Of a stretch of 20,622 nt of DNA, positions 14,386 through 20,543 are shown piece by piece. A program made the translations under genes and the position numbers. The notes beneath the pieces were generated by a model. The model made no database searches. It saw only the letters and a list, made by a program, of their open reading frames with translations, and was not told the DNA's origin. Positions within the stretch are counted from its first letter, which is position 1; each line of letters starts with the position of its first letter. The stretch spans positions 1-20,622 of IMG/VR virus record IMGVR_UViG_3300036835_000057. The stretch is one strand, 5' to 3'. This DNA is from a virus.

Positions 14386-15307
14386 GGCTGTTGCCATTGG
14401 CACTGACCGGTATGGCGCGCATCAGCCGATCAATGGCAGCGCGCTGGTCATCATCCAGCGTGAAGTTGGCGCTGATAGAACGCATCTGCTGCGCCATCGT
14501 CTGCACGTTGCTGTCAGCTTGCTTCAGCTGGCGCTGCGACTCGCCTAGTTCCACTCGCAGTGCTTTCACGTGACCAGTACGCACAGTCAGTTCCTGTTCC
14601 AGCTGCTGCACTCTGCGCTTCAGTTGGTCAGTGATCCTGTGCTGGTTCGATAGCTGCGCGGACAGACCTGCGTACTGCAACGCAAGCTTTTCCTCATCAA
14701 GTACCGGCGCGCTCATCACTGCCACACATTCTTGAAGCAGTGCAGTCGCAAGTGCGTGGTAGTCCACTGGTGCTAGGTCAAGATCAGGCAGCCACGGCCG
14801 ATCTTGCATGGCGTCCACGCTGAAGGCCTGTGACGCTTCCTGCGCCGGTTCTGTGGCCTCTGGAACGTCTTGCGCTTCCTCGCTGGCCTCTGGCGCTTCA
14901 GACGGTTCTGGTTCGCTCACAGGGAACCACTCGGCAGGCAACGCATCAGCGTCTATCGCCAGCTGGATTGCGTAGGTGCGCTTGCCACCTTCATTGGTTT
15001 CACGCTTCACCAGTCCTAGCTGTTCCATGTTGCGCAGCACTGGTGTCATACCGGTTGCACCCAAGTTGGCCTTGGTGTCATGCAGTCGCTTGAAGTGACG
15101 CGTGTAGCGGCCATGCAGCTTGCGCGCAGCTTGGCCAGTCTTACGGTCTTCCACGTCACCATCCACTGCTAGCGCAATCAGGATGGCCGCGAAGTTGTGT
15201 GCACCGTTGCTTGGCTGACGTTTTCCGCTAGGCAGTCGCAGAGGCCATACCAATCGGCCATCGTCATCCAGTTCCACCACTAAGTTGGTCCTTCCATTGC
15301 CAGACAT
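14378..15307 (-). CDS. putative winged-helix regulator with C-terminal coiled coil
   Basis: I place the start at ATG 15307, four nt after AAGGTGCGA on the minus strand, giving 309 residues. The frame is open further upstream, but that sequence lies in the divergent control region. Residues about 35-120 look like a winged helix-turn-helix: a helix in NFAAILIALAV, basic KLHGRYTRHFKRLHD, the recognition-type MTPVLRNMEQLGLVKRET and wing GGKRTYAI. Residues 130-165 are an acidic Pro/Glu/Ala linker. Residues about 205-280 form a coiled coil. It is divergent from the integrase, the normal place of an immunity repressor. A plasmid-type partition or replication function is an alternative. Confidence 0.7.
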   Translation of the reverse strand: MSGNGRTNLVVELDDDGRLVWPLRLPSGKRQPSNGAHNFAAILIALAVDGDVEDRKTGQAARKLHGRYTRHFKRLHDTKANLGATGMTPVLRNMEQLGLVKRETNEGGKRTYAIQLAIDADALPAEWFPVSEPEPSEAPEASEEAQDVPEATEPAQEASQAFSVDAMQDRPWLPDLDLAPVDYHALATALLQECVAVMSAPVLDEEKLALQYAGLSAQLSNQHRITDQLKRRVQQLEQELTVRTGHVKALRVELGESQRQLKQADSNVQTMAQQMRSISANFTLDDDQRAAIDRLMRAIPVSANGNSHD

Positions 15308-15311
15308 ACGC

Positions 15312-15320
15312 TCGCACCTT
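15312..15320 (-). promoter_or_regulatory. AAGGTGCGA start-associated motif / RBS of the regulator
   Basis: Read on the minus strand the 9-mer ends 4 nt before ATG 15307, the same spacing as for the genes at 118 and 11961. It decides the start of the regulator in a frame that remains open well upstream. Confidence 0.6.
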
Positions 15321-15399
15321 TCGCTGTGAACCAGTGTGGCAGGACCAACAGAGACAGATGCAAGATTGGGCGGGCATGCAGTCGCACCTTCATCCCTGC

Positions 15400-15427
15400 T
15401 GGTCCCACCACCCGCGATGGTCCCACC
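15400..15427. repeat. direct repeat of TGGTCCCACC, candidate operator
   Basis: Two identical decamers start at 15400 and 15418, an 18-bp step. Further TGGTCC/GGACCA hexamers lie nearby at 15286, 15342 and 15558. Their place between divergent regulator and integrase suggests binding sites for the regulator. The hexamer also occurs elsewhere in the window, so only the exact pair is notable. Confidence 0.4.
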
Positions 15428-15481
15428 GTTGGGCAGGATTGGCAAGCACCCTGTTGGCCTCTGACCAGGCCTTTCAGTGTG

Positions 15482-15521
15482 GGTAACGCAGCTTGCACCT
15501 AACGGTGCTGGTTGCGTAACC
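15482..15521. other. attP: candidate phage attachment site (attP), 40-bp imperfect palindrome
   Basis: Centred between 15501 and 15502, 14 of 20 symmetric positions pair. The paired blocks are GGT/ACC, ACGCA/TGCGT and GCACC/GGTGC, around a central TAAC. Serine integrase attP sites are known to be about 40-50 bp imperfect palindromes with a non-palindromic central dinucleotide, often next to the integrase gene. This one ends 61 nt before the integrase start and has AA (or TT) at its centre. It could instead be an operator, because it overlaps a possible integrase promoter. Confidence 0.5.
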
Positions 15522-15567
15522 TGTAGATGACCGCGCGCGCGTGCGCGTGGCGTCACAGGACCAACCA

Positions 15568-15576
15568 AAGGTGCGA
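15568..15576 (+). promoter_or_regulatory. AAGGTGCGA start-associated motif / RBS of the integrase
   Basis: The 9-mer lies 6 nt before GTG 15583, which is in frame with the catalytic domain and shortly before the YARRS motif. It argues against an upstream start at the in-frame GTG 15541, which lies in an alternating G/C/T run. Confidence 0.6.
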
Positions 15577-15582
15577 ACCCAA

Positions 15583-17145
15583 GTGCAGACCACACAGCAA
15601 GCGCGTGCGAGCAAAGCAGCCATCTACGCAAGACGTTCCAAGGATTTGGAACTGGCAGGCAAGAACGTTGCCAGTCAAGTGCGCGATATGACAGCACTAG
15701 CTGCAAGCAAAGGTGATGACAACATCACTGAAGACCGTATCCACGTGGACAATGACGTGAGTGCTTCCCGGTTCGCACGTAAGCAGCGAACAGCGTGGAA
15801 GGAACTAGTGGCGCAGATCGAAGCAGGCAGCGTCCGGCGCATCTACACACTGTGGTTGAACAGACTGCTGCGACTGCCAATGGAACTGGAACACCTAATC
15901 AATCTTGCGCTGGCAGGCAAGTTTGAAAGCATCATCACTGAAAGCATCACGCTAGACCTGCGCACTCCTGAAGGTCAGATGATGGCGCGCCAGATGGCAG
16001 GCCACGCAGATATGGAAGTGCAGCAGCTGTCTCATCGCATCAAGCGCAAGATGGATGAGAACCGGCGCGAGGGTAAGGCCACGCATGGTGTGGTCAGCTT
16101 TGGATGGCTTGGCACTCGCCATGGCCACAAGGATGACGCTGGCCTGATCCACCATGAAGTTGAAGCAGCACTCATCCGTGAAGCAGCACAGCAAGTGCTT
16201 GCTGGTCGCACGCTGTCAGCCATCGCACGTGAGTGGACAGCAGCTGGCGTGGACCAACCAATGCAGCTGCACAAGTGGGTGAAGGCAGGCAGCAATGGCG
16301 AAAGGCCAACACCCAACTGGATGCCCAACCACATCCAACGTGTGCTGACACTGCCACGTAACGCTGGATACCAGACACATGAAGGTGCAGTGGTTGGTCA
16401 ACCGTGGTCACCCATCTTGGATGCAGACACGTACGCACAGCTGGTGGCGCACTTTGAGCGCAGGAAGTATGGCGCACGTTCTGCGCGCAGTAGCGAGTGG
16501 ACAGGCTTTGTGCGCTGTGGTGGAACCAAGGACGATGGCAGCGTCTGTGGTGCAACCATGCTGTACACACCAGCGAAGAACAACCGTCCAAGTGCTTTCA
16601 AGTGCGCAGCGATAGTTGGGCGCGATGCATGTGGCCACAATGGTGTGAGTGGCCACCACGTAGAACGTCTGGCGCACGACTGGTTGGTGCAGCTGCTGGA
16701 CGATGAGACGATGCGTACGCTGTCCACGGACGATGAAGCAGACACAGCACAGCTGTTCGCACGCTTGCAGCAACTGAACCAGCTGCAAGTTGAACTGGAT
16801 GAAGACCGCGGTAGTGGTGCGATGCCACGTGAGGCCTACAACCGTGCGAGCAAAGCCAACCAGCGTGAAGTGGAAGCAGTGTCACGTGAACTGGCGTCCA
16901 CGTCAGTGCGGAACGCCATGACACCGTACTTGGGTCGCGGTCAGTTCATCCGTGGTGTTCTCGACAGTGGCGATATGACAGCAGACGAACACCGCGCGCT
17001 GTTCCTGGCCACAGGTCAGTTCGCATGGATCAGGCCACAAGGGTTTCGACACAAGCACTTCGATGTCACGCGCGTGGCGTTCAGTGAGGAAGCACCACCG
17101 GAATGGACCACCAAGGTCAGTGACAGCAAGCAGGATGCTGCGTAA
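15583..17145 (+). CDS. int: large serine integrase (site-specific recombinase)
   Basis: From GTG 15583 the enzyme has 520 residues. The N-terminal catalytic domain starts with AAIYARRSKD (nucleophile Ser19, with Arg17/18), followed by VDNDVSASRFARKQRTAW and the VRRIYTLWLNRLLRLPMEL region. A recombinase domain follows, with GKATHGVVSFGWLG and NHIQRVLTLPRNAGY. A zinc ribbon has Cys in RCGG, VCGA, KCAA and ACGH. A coiled coil around LFARLQQLNQLQVELDE should mediate synapsis. Large serine integrases recombine attP with attB without host factors, and need a directionality factor for excision. The typical loop motif DRLxR is replaced by NRLLR. The gene is divergent from the putative regulator and has a hairpin 41 nt after its stop. 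Confidence 0.94.
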   Translation: MQTTQQARASKAAIYARRSKDLELAGKNVASQVRDMTALAASKGDDNITEDRIHVDNDVSASRFARKQRTAWKELVAQIEAGSVRRIYTLWLNRLLRLPMELEHLINLALAGKFESIITESITLDLRTPEGQMMARQMAGHADMEVQQLSHRIKRKMDENRREGKATHGVVSFGWLGTRHGHKDDAGLIHHEVEAALIREAAQQVLAGRTLSAIAREWTAAGVDQPMQLHKWVKAGSNGERPTPNWMPNHIQRVLTLPRNAGYQTHEGAVVGQPWSPILDADTYAQLVAHFERRKYGARSARSSEWTGFVRCGGTKDDGSVCGATMLYTPAKNNRPSAFKCAAIVGRDACGHNGVSGHHVERLAHDWLVQLLDDETMRTLSTDDEADTAQLFARLQQLNQLQVELDEDRGSGAMPREAYNRASKANQREVEAVSRELASTSVRNAMTPYLGRGQFIRGVLDSGDMTADEHRALFLATGQFAWIRPQGFRHKHFDVTRVAFSEEAPPEWTTKVSDSKQDAA

Positions 17146-17186
17146 CGTGTGACACGCCTTCCTTGCACGTAGGTGCGCTGTGAACC

Positions 17187-17225
17187 AGAGGCCTCGCTAC
17201 TCACCTTGCCAGTAGCGAGGCCTCT
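17187..17225. terminator. hairpin after integrase, perfect 14-bp arms
   Basis: Arms 17187-17200 and 17212-17225 are exactly complementary, with an 11-nt loop. The stem contains GAGGCCTC. It begins 41 nt after the integrase stop; there is no U-run. It most likely ends integrase transcription or insulates the early genes at 17381. A small dyad, CGTGT-G-ACACG, lies just after the integrase stop (about 17145-17155). Confidence 0.6.
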
Positions 17226-17368
17226 GCGCGTCCGTACCCTTGATGTAACTAACCCTGTGGGTGCACACTCGCAGACGTTCATGGTGCGAAGAACCCAAGC
17301 CAGCGAGGAAGTGCACGCACGCTGCGCTGCTGTGCTCCGCGCGTTTCTTGCTCGCATGGCAGGCAAGG

Positions 17369-17377
17369 AAGGTGCGA
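17369..17377 (+). promoter_or_regulatory. AAGGTGCGA start-associated motif / RBS
   Basis: The 9-mer, within AAGGAAGGTGCGA, lies 3 nt before ATG 17381. It decides the start of the first early gene; the frame is open for 40 more codons upstream. Confidence 0.55.
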
Positions 17378-17380
17378 ACA

Positions 17381-17794
17381 ATGCGAAACGCAATGGCGGC
17401 CGCAGCCGTACGCGTCGCGCGTCTGGTTCCCAACGTGGTGCTGGATGAAGCTGCTGATGATGACACTGCACTGGTTCGCTGGTTAGAACCAGCTGAGTAC
17501 CGGTCACTGTCTACCGGTGAGCAAGCTGCGTATGACATTGCGCGTGAACTGTGGATTGGTAGTGGTCCACTCGCGCGCTTCCTGATCTACGCAGATCAGC
17601 ACTACGCAGAAACACTGCTGTCTGCGATCACTGTTGCACTTGGACCAGTCATGGTTCCGGTTGGTGCACGCACTGAGGAAGACGCACGATGGAACCGTCA
17701 TCTGCGTGCACTGCACCACACTGACTGGCAGCCGTCGCACGCTGATGCTCAGCACTACGTGGAAGCTGTGGACGATGACTGGCAGCAGCCATGA
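17381..17794 (+). CDS. hypothetical early protein
   Basis: 137 residues from ATG 17381. The N-terminus is Ala/Arg/Val-rich and helical; a middle region has LEPAEYRSLSTGEQAAYDIARELW, followed by a hydrophobic segment (TLLSAITVALGPVMVPVG) and a His/Trp-rich end. No domain is recognised and the hydrophobic segment is interrupted by Pro and Gly, so a membrane helix is doubtful. It is the first gene after the integrase hairpin and probably the first of the early operon. The 235-nt gap upstream, 17146-17380, carries the hairpin and perhaps an early promoter. It overlaps the next gene as ATGA. Confidence 0.65.
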   Translation: MRNAMAAAAVRVARLVPNVVLDEAADDDTALVRWLEPAEYRSLSTGEQAAYDIARELWIGSGPLARFLIYADQHYAETLLSAITVALGPVMVPVGARTEEDARWNRHLRALHHTDWQPSHADAQHYVEAVDDDWQQP

Positions 17795-18030
17795 CCATGC
17801 GCGAGGAAACGCTTGCAGCGTGGTCTGCTTGGGATGAAGCGCCGACTGGCAAGCGTGAAGCGCAAGCCATGGTTGACGCCATGACTGCACTGGCACTGCC
17901 TTACGCACTGCCACCAGCAACCGTGCGTGATGTGCTGCTGGCGTTCAGACGTGCAGGCATTCCACGTGGTGTGTGTATGGATGCGTTCATTGCTGGCGCG
18001 CAGCTGGTACGTGAACGCGTGCCACGGTGA
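17791..18030 (+). CDS. small hypothetical early protein
   Basis: 79 residues beginning with an ATGA overlap. The sequence is Ala-rich and helical throughout: REETLAAWSAWDEAP, then AMVDAMTALALPYALPPATVRDVLLAFRRAGIPRGVCMDAFIAG. The motif ATVRDVLLAFRRAGIPRGV has helix-turn-helix flavour, but I do not recognise a family. It overlaps the next gene by GTGA. Small helical proteins of this kind in early operons are often host-takeover or regulatory factors; here that is only context. Confidence 0.6.
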   Translation: MTMREETLAAWSAWDEAPTGKREAQAMVDAMTALALPYALPPATVRDVLLAFRRAGIPRGVCMDAFIAGAQLVRERVPR

Positions 18031-18197
18031 CGCAGGAAGAACGTCTGGCGCAGCTGGAACGCACACTGCTTGCGTTGCTGGTCATGCTGCTGGACGTAGC
18101 TGATGGTCACTATCCACTGCGCAACTGTGGTAGCGCGCTGGATGCGTTGGTGCGCTTGCACAAAGAACAGATGCCTGACTGGCAGGAAGACCGGTGA
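18027..18197 (+). CDS. 56-residue hypothetical early protein
   Basis: The reading frame starts at GTG 18027 and overlaps the genes on both sides by GTGA, giving unbroken coupling from 17791 to 19039. The product begins with TQEERLAQLERTLLALLVMLLDVADG, an amphipathic leucine-rich helix probably forming a coiled coil, followed by GSALDALVRLHKEQMPDW. No family is recognised. The frame is fully open and fits exactly between the neighbours, and codon use is like theirs. Confidence 0.6.
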   Translation: MTQEERLAQLERTLLALLVMLLDVADGHYPLRNCGSALDALVRLHKEQMPDWQEDR

Positions 18198-19039
18198 CCA
18201 GTGTTGTCTGGCCTCGCGCGCAGACAGTTGACCGCGCGCTGTTGCCAGCTGATGCAATCGAATGTTGGTCAGTCACTGAAATACTGAAGCTGCTGGAAAA
18301 GCCTGGCCTGACGTACTGGTTTCAGCAGCAGGTTGCTCGCACTGCATGGAACCGGCGCACTGCACTTGATGCGCTGACTGAACGTGAAGCTACGCAGCTG
18401 CTGCTGAAGCGAGACAACTGGACGCAGGACCACGAACTGTCTGACGCGCAGTGTGGTTCTGCTGTGCATGCTGCACTGGAAGCACACACGTTGGGTGACG
18501 TGCCAGACGTGCATCCTGAAGCGCAGCCTTTCGTCAAGCAGTTCTACGCATGGCTTGATGCTGTGCAGCCTGAGTACCAAGCAGCTGAAGCAACTGTGTT
18601 CCATCCTGAACTGCTGTACGCAGGAACACTGGATGCGCTCGCACGTATTGATGGCCAGCTGTGGCTGATCGACTACAAGACCACACGCAACCCACTGGAC
18701 GCGCGCGGGAAGCTGCGCGGACCCTACAGCGAATGGTTGCTGCAACTTGCTGCGTATCGCTTCGCACCGTACGTGTGTGCGTTCCGGCCCTACGTCTTAG
18801 AGACTGACTACAGCCCGCGCCGCTACTACATCAGTCCGCAAGATATGGACCACGCAGTAGCCATGCCCAAGGTGGACGGTTGCATGGTGTTGCAGCTGGA
18901 ACCCAACGCATGGCGCATGTATCCAGCGCGTGTGGGCAACGCTGCGCATGATGCGTTCCTGCAACTGCGTTCACTGCAGCGTTACCTAGACCTGACTGCG
19001 CGTGGCGCGTGGTCAAGCTACGTGGAAGGCAAAGCATGA
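18194..19039 (+). CDS. Cas4/RecB-type PD-(D/E)XK nuclease
   Basis: From GTG 18194 the protein has 281 residues with the motif order of the RecB/Cas4 exonuclease group: GSAVH (His92), a Glu in AEATVF (132), GTLDAL (Asp147), LIDYKTT (Asp160, Lys162) and QLAAYR (Gln184, Tyr188). These residues form the metal-binding active site. No helicase domain and no C-terminal cysteine cluster for an iron-sulfur centre is seen, so it is a stand-alone nuclease. In phages such enzymes process DNA ends for recombination or replication. It lies two genes upstream of the Gp3-like protein and overlaps the next gene as ATGA. Confidence 0.85.
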   Translation: MTSVVWPRAQTVDRALLPADAIECWSVTEILKLLEKPGLTYWFQQQVARTAWNRRTALDALTEREATQLLLKRDNWTQDHELSDAQCGSAVHAALEAHTLGDVPDVHPEAQPFVKQFYAWLDAVQPEYQAAEATVFHPELLYAGTLDALARIDGQLWLIDYKTTRNPLDARGKLRGPYSEWLLQLAAYRFAPYVCAFRPYVLETDYSPRRYYISPQDMDHAVAMPKVDGCMVLQLEPNAWRMYPARVGNAAHDAFLQLRSLQRYLDLTARGAWSSYVEGKA

Positions 19040-19326
19040 ACCGTGGAAGGCCTCGCACTCATCACACACACAGGATGCGCGCTGGTGACTTGCGCGCGTC
19101 CATGGACGCACTGGAACACCTAGCTGGTGTTGCCAGTGATGAAGCAATCATTGAAGTGGAACGCACTGACTATGAAGACACTGCTGGTTCCTTCAGTCCT
19201 GAAGCACTGAATGAAGCGCGCGACTGCATGGAAGCTTGGGTTATCAGTCGCATACTGCGCCAGTGGAACCAGAGTGGCACTGCACCTAAGCGCATGACCA
19301 TCAGGGTGCGCGTGGTGGTGGCCTGA
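19036..19326 (+). CDS. hypothetical early protein
   Basis: 96 residues starting at ATG 19036 with an ATGA overlap. The basic N-terminus (NRGRPRTHHTHRMRAGDLR) suggests nucleic acid contact. The middle is acidic and helical (SDEAIIEVERTDYEDT, PEALNEARDCMEAWVISRIL) and the end is a basic strand (MTIRVRVVV). It might be a small single-stranded or structural DNA-binding protein. No family is recognised. It lies between the nuclease and the Gp3-like gene, with a TGATG overlap to the latter. Confidence 0.6.
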   Translation: MNRGRPRTHHTHRMRAGDLRASMDALEHLAGVASDEAIIEVERTDYEDTAGSFSPEALNEARDCMEAWVISRILRQWNQSGTAPKRMTIRVRVVVA

Positions 19327-20513
19327 TGTCGCCGATGTTGGATGTACAACGCAGGGTGCATGAAGTTGGACGCATCAGGCTTGGTGTGCAAGGTGCGGAC
19401 CATCCACGTGCACTGTCCACGTTTCGTTTCACGTCTGCGCGCGCTGACCTGATCGCACAGCTTGCTGCGCAACTTGGTGGCGAACCAACGCAGTGGCAAG
19501 GCCAACATGAACTGGTGTCTGATGCGAGCGCACTTGATGTGCTGATACCACCAGCTGATGTTGGGTTCAGTCAGTGGCATGAACTGTGGTCAGCAGCAGG
19601 TTGCCAACGTAGGTGCGACGGATACCGGGAAGTGCTGACTGACCAACCATGTGTGTGCACTGAGGAAGGCCAGCGCAAGTGTGATGACGTAACCCGGTTG
19701 TCTGTGCTGCTTCCTTCACTGCGCACGTTTGGACTGTGGCGCGTCGAAACGCACAGCTGGTATGCAGCAGCCGAACTGCGCAGCGCGATCGAACTTGCGC
19801 TTGGCCTCGCTGCACGTACTGGTGAACATCTTGCACAAGGTGTGCTGCGCATCGAACAGCGCGCGGTGAAGCGACCAGGCCAGTCTGTGCAGCGTTTCAC
19901 GGTGCCAGTGCTGGATGTCGCACTGTCGGCGCAAGCGTTGCCTGAATCGGCGGCAGCGAGGCCTACAGCGTCTGTGAGCGCACGTGACGCGCTCGCTCTG
20001 GTCGCACCAAGCGATGGCGAGGAAGCAGAGTCCACACGTGCACGTGATCGCGGCGCGCCAACTACGCCAGTCACGTCACTGCCACCAGATGAAGACGATG
20101 GTGCGCCACCCACACTGACTGCACATGAACGTGAAGCGCGAGACACAGCGCGTGCGACCCATCCAGCTGCTGATCCTGAGCGCGCACGTTCACTGCGCGC
20201 CATGTTCGCAACCGTCGCCGCGATCCTTCCCGATGCCGACAAGGACGCGCGCAACAGCTTGCGTTACGCACTCGCAGTCATGGTCACCACCAAGACGCGC
20301 GCCGAACAGAACCAACCACCAGCGACCAGTTGGAATGACCTGACCGGTAGGGAACTGGTGAAGGTGGAACAGCTGTTGCGCGATGTGCAGAACGGTGGCA
20401 TGGTCGCGGAGCCACGTGGCGATGGTGGTTGGCACTTCGCACTGCGCAGTGGTCGCAGCTGCGACATCTACCAGGACACCAACGGTGCGTGGACGTACAA
20501 CGTTGCCATTTGA
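19326..20513 (+). CDS. phiC31 Gp3-like protein, candidate recombination directionality factor
   Basis: The first ~200 of 395 residues carry the hallmark order of phiC31 Gp3-like proteins: STFRFTSARADLIAQLAAQLGG, DVLIPPADVGFSQWHELWSAAGCQRRCDG (93-99), a second Cys set (C109, C111, C119), TRLSVLLP (123-130), FGLWRVETHSWYAAAEL, and QRFTVPVLDV. The Cys residues probably bind zinc. In phiC31, Gp3 binds the serine integrase and switches it to excision. Here the protein extends about 150 residues further, through an acidic Pro/Ser/Asp linker, to a C-terminal domain (PERARSLRAMFATV, SWNDLTGRELVKVEQLLRDV, GGWHF). The family also occurs in phages without serine integrases, so a DNA-replication or recombination role cannot be excluded. 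Confidence 0.8.
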   Translation: MSPMLDVQRRVHEVGRIRLGVQGADHPRALSTFRFTSARADLIAQLAAQLGGEPTQWQGQHELVSDASALDVLIPPADVGFSQWHELWSAAGCQRRCDGYREVLTDQPCVCTEEGQRKCDDVTRLSVLLPSLRTFGLWRVETHSWYAAAELRSAIELALGLAARTGEHLAQGVLRIEQRAVKRPGQSVQRFTVPVLDVALSAQALPESAAARPTASVSARDALALVAPSDGEEAESTRARDRGAPTTPVTSLPPDEDDGAPPTLTAHEREARDTARATHPAADPERARSLRAMFATVAAILPDADKDARNSLRYALAVMVTTKTRAEQNQPPATSWNDLTGRELVKVEQLLRDVQNGGMVAEPRGDGGWHFALRSGRSCDIYQDTNGAWTYNVAI

Positions 20514-20533
20514 CATACGAGCAGAAAGCCAAT

Positions 20534-20541
20534 AGGTGCGA
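20534..20541 (+). promoter_or_regulatory. AGGTGCGA start-associated motif / RBS
   Basis: An 8-nt version of the repeated leader (TAGGTGCGA with T instead of A at the first position) lies 2 nt before ATG 20544. The preceding 20 nt are the gap after the Gp3-like gene. Confidence 0.45.
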
Positions 20542-20543
20542 CT

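Larger units (their letters stand above)
15308..15582. promoter_or_regulatory. divergent intergenic control region between regulator and integrase
   Basis: 275 nt between the two divergent genes. It contains two copies of the AAGGTGCGA motif on the minus strand (15312-15320 and 15382-15390), a directly repeated decamer (15400-15427), a 40-bp imperfect palindrome (15482-15521) and an alternating purine-pyrimidine run of C/G and T/G steps at 15531-15546. TTGCAC at 15494-15499 followed after 18 nt by TAACCT is a weak rightward promoter candidate. I expect both divergent promoters and the regulator's operators here; no convincing leftward -10/-35 pair was found by eye. Confidence 0.6.

Noticed and set aside
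14007-14573. Rightward open frame of 188 codons opposite the small leftward gene and the regulator end
   Set aside because: It starts inside the hairpin and its product is low in recognisable structure; the opposite strand has coupled genes with a good leader.
17187-17225. Hairpin after the integrase as attP
   Set aside because: The arms are perfect with an odd-length centre, whereas serine integrase sites are imperfect with an even-length symmetric core; a terminator is more likely than att.
17281-17448. Possible 55-residue Arg-rich protein before the first early gene
   Set aside because: It has no good ribosome-binding site, overlaps the gene at 17381 by 68 nt, and that gene has its own clear leader inside it. 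It cannot be excluded without translation data.
19571-20254. Leftward 227-codon frame opposite the Gp3-like gene
   Set aside because: It is Ser/Arg/Ala-rich and antisense to conserved Gp3-like motifs, with no start motif.
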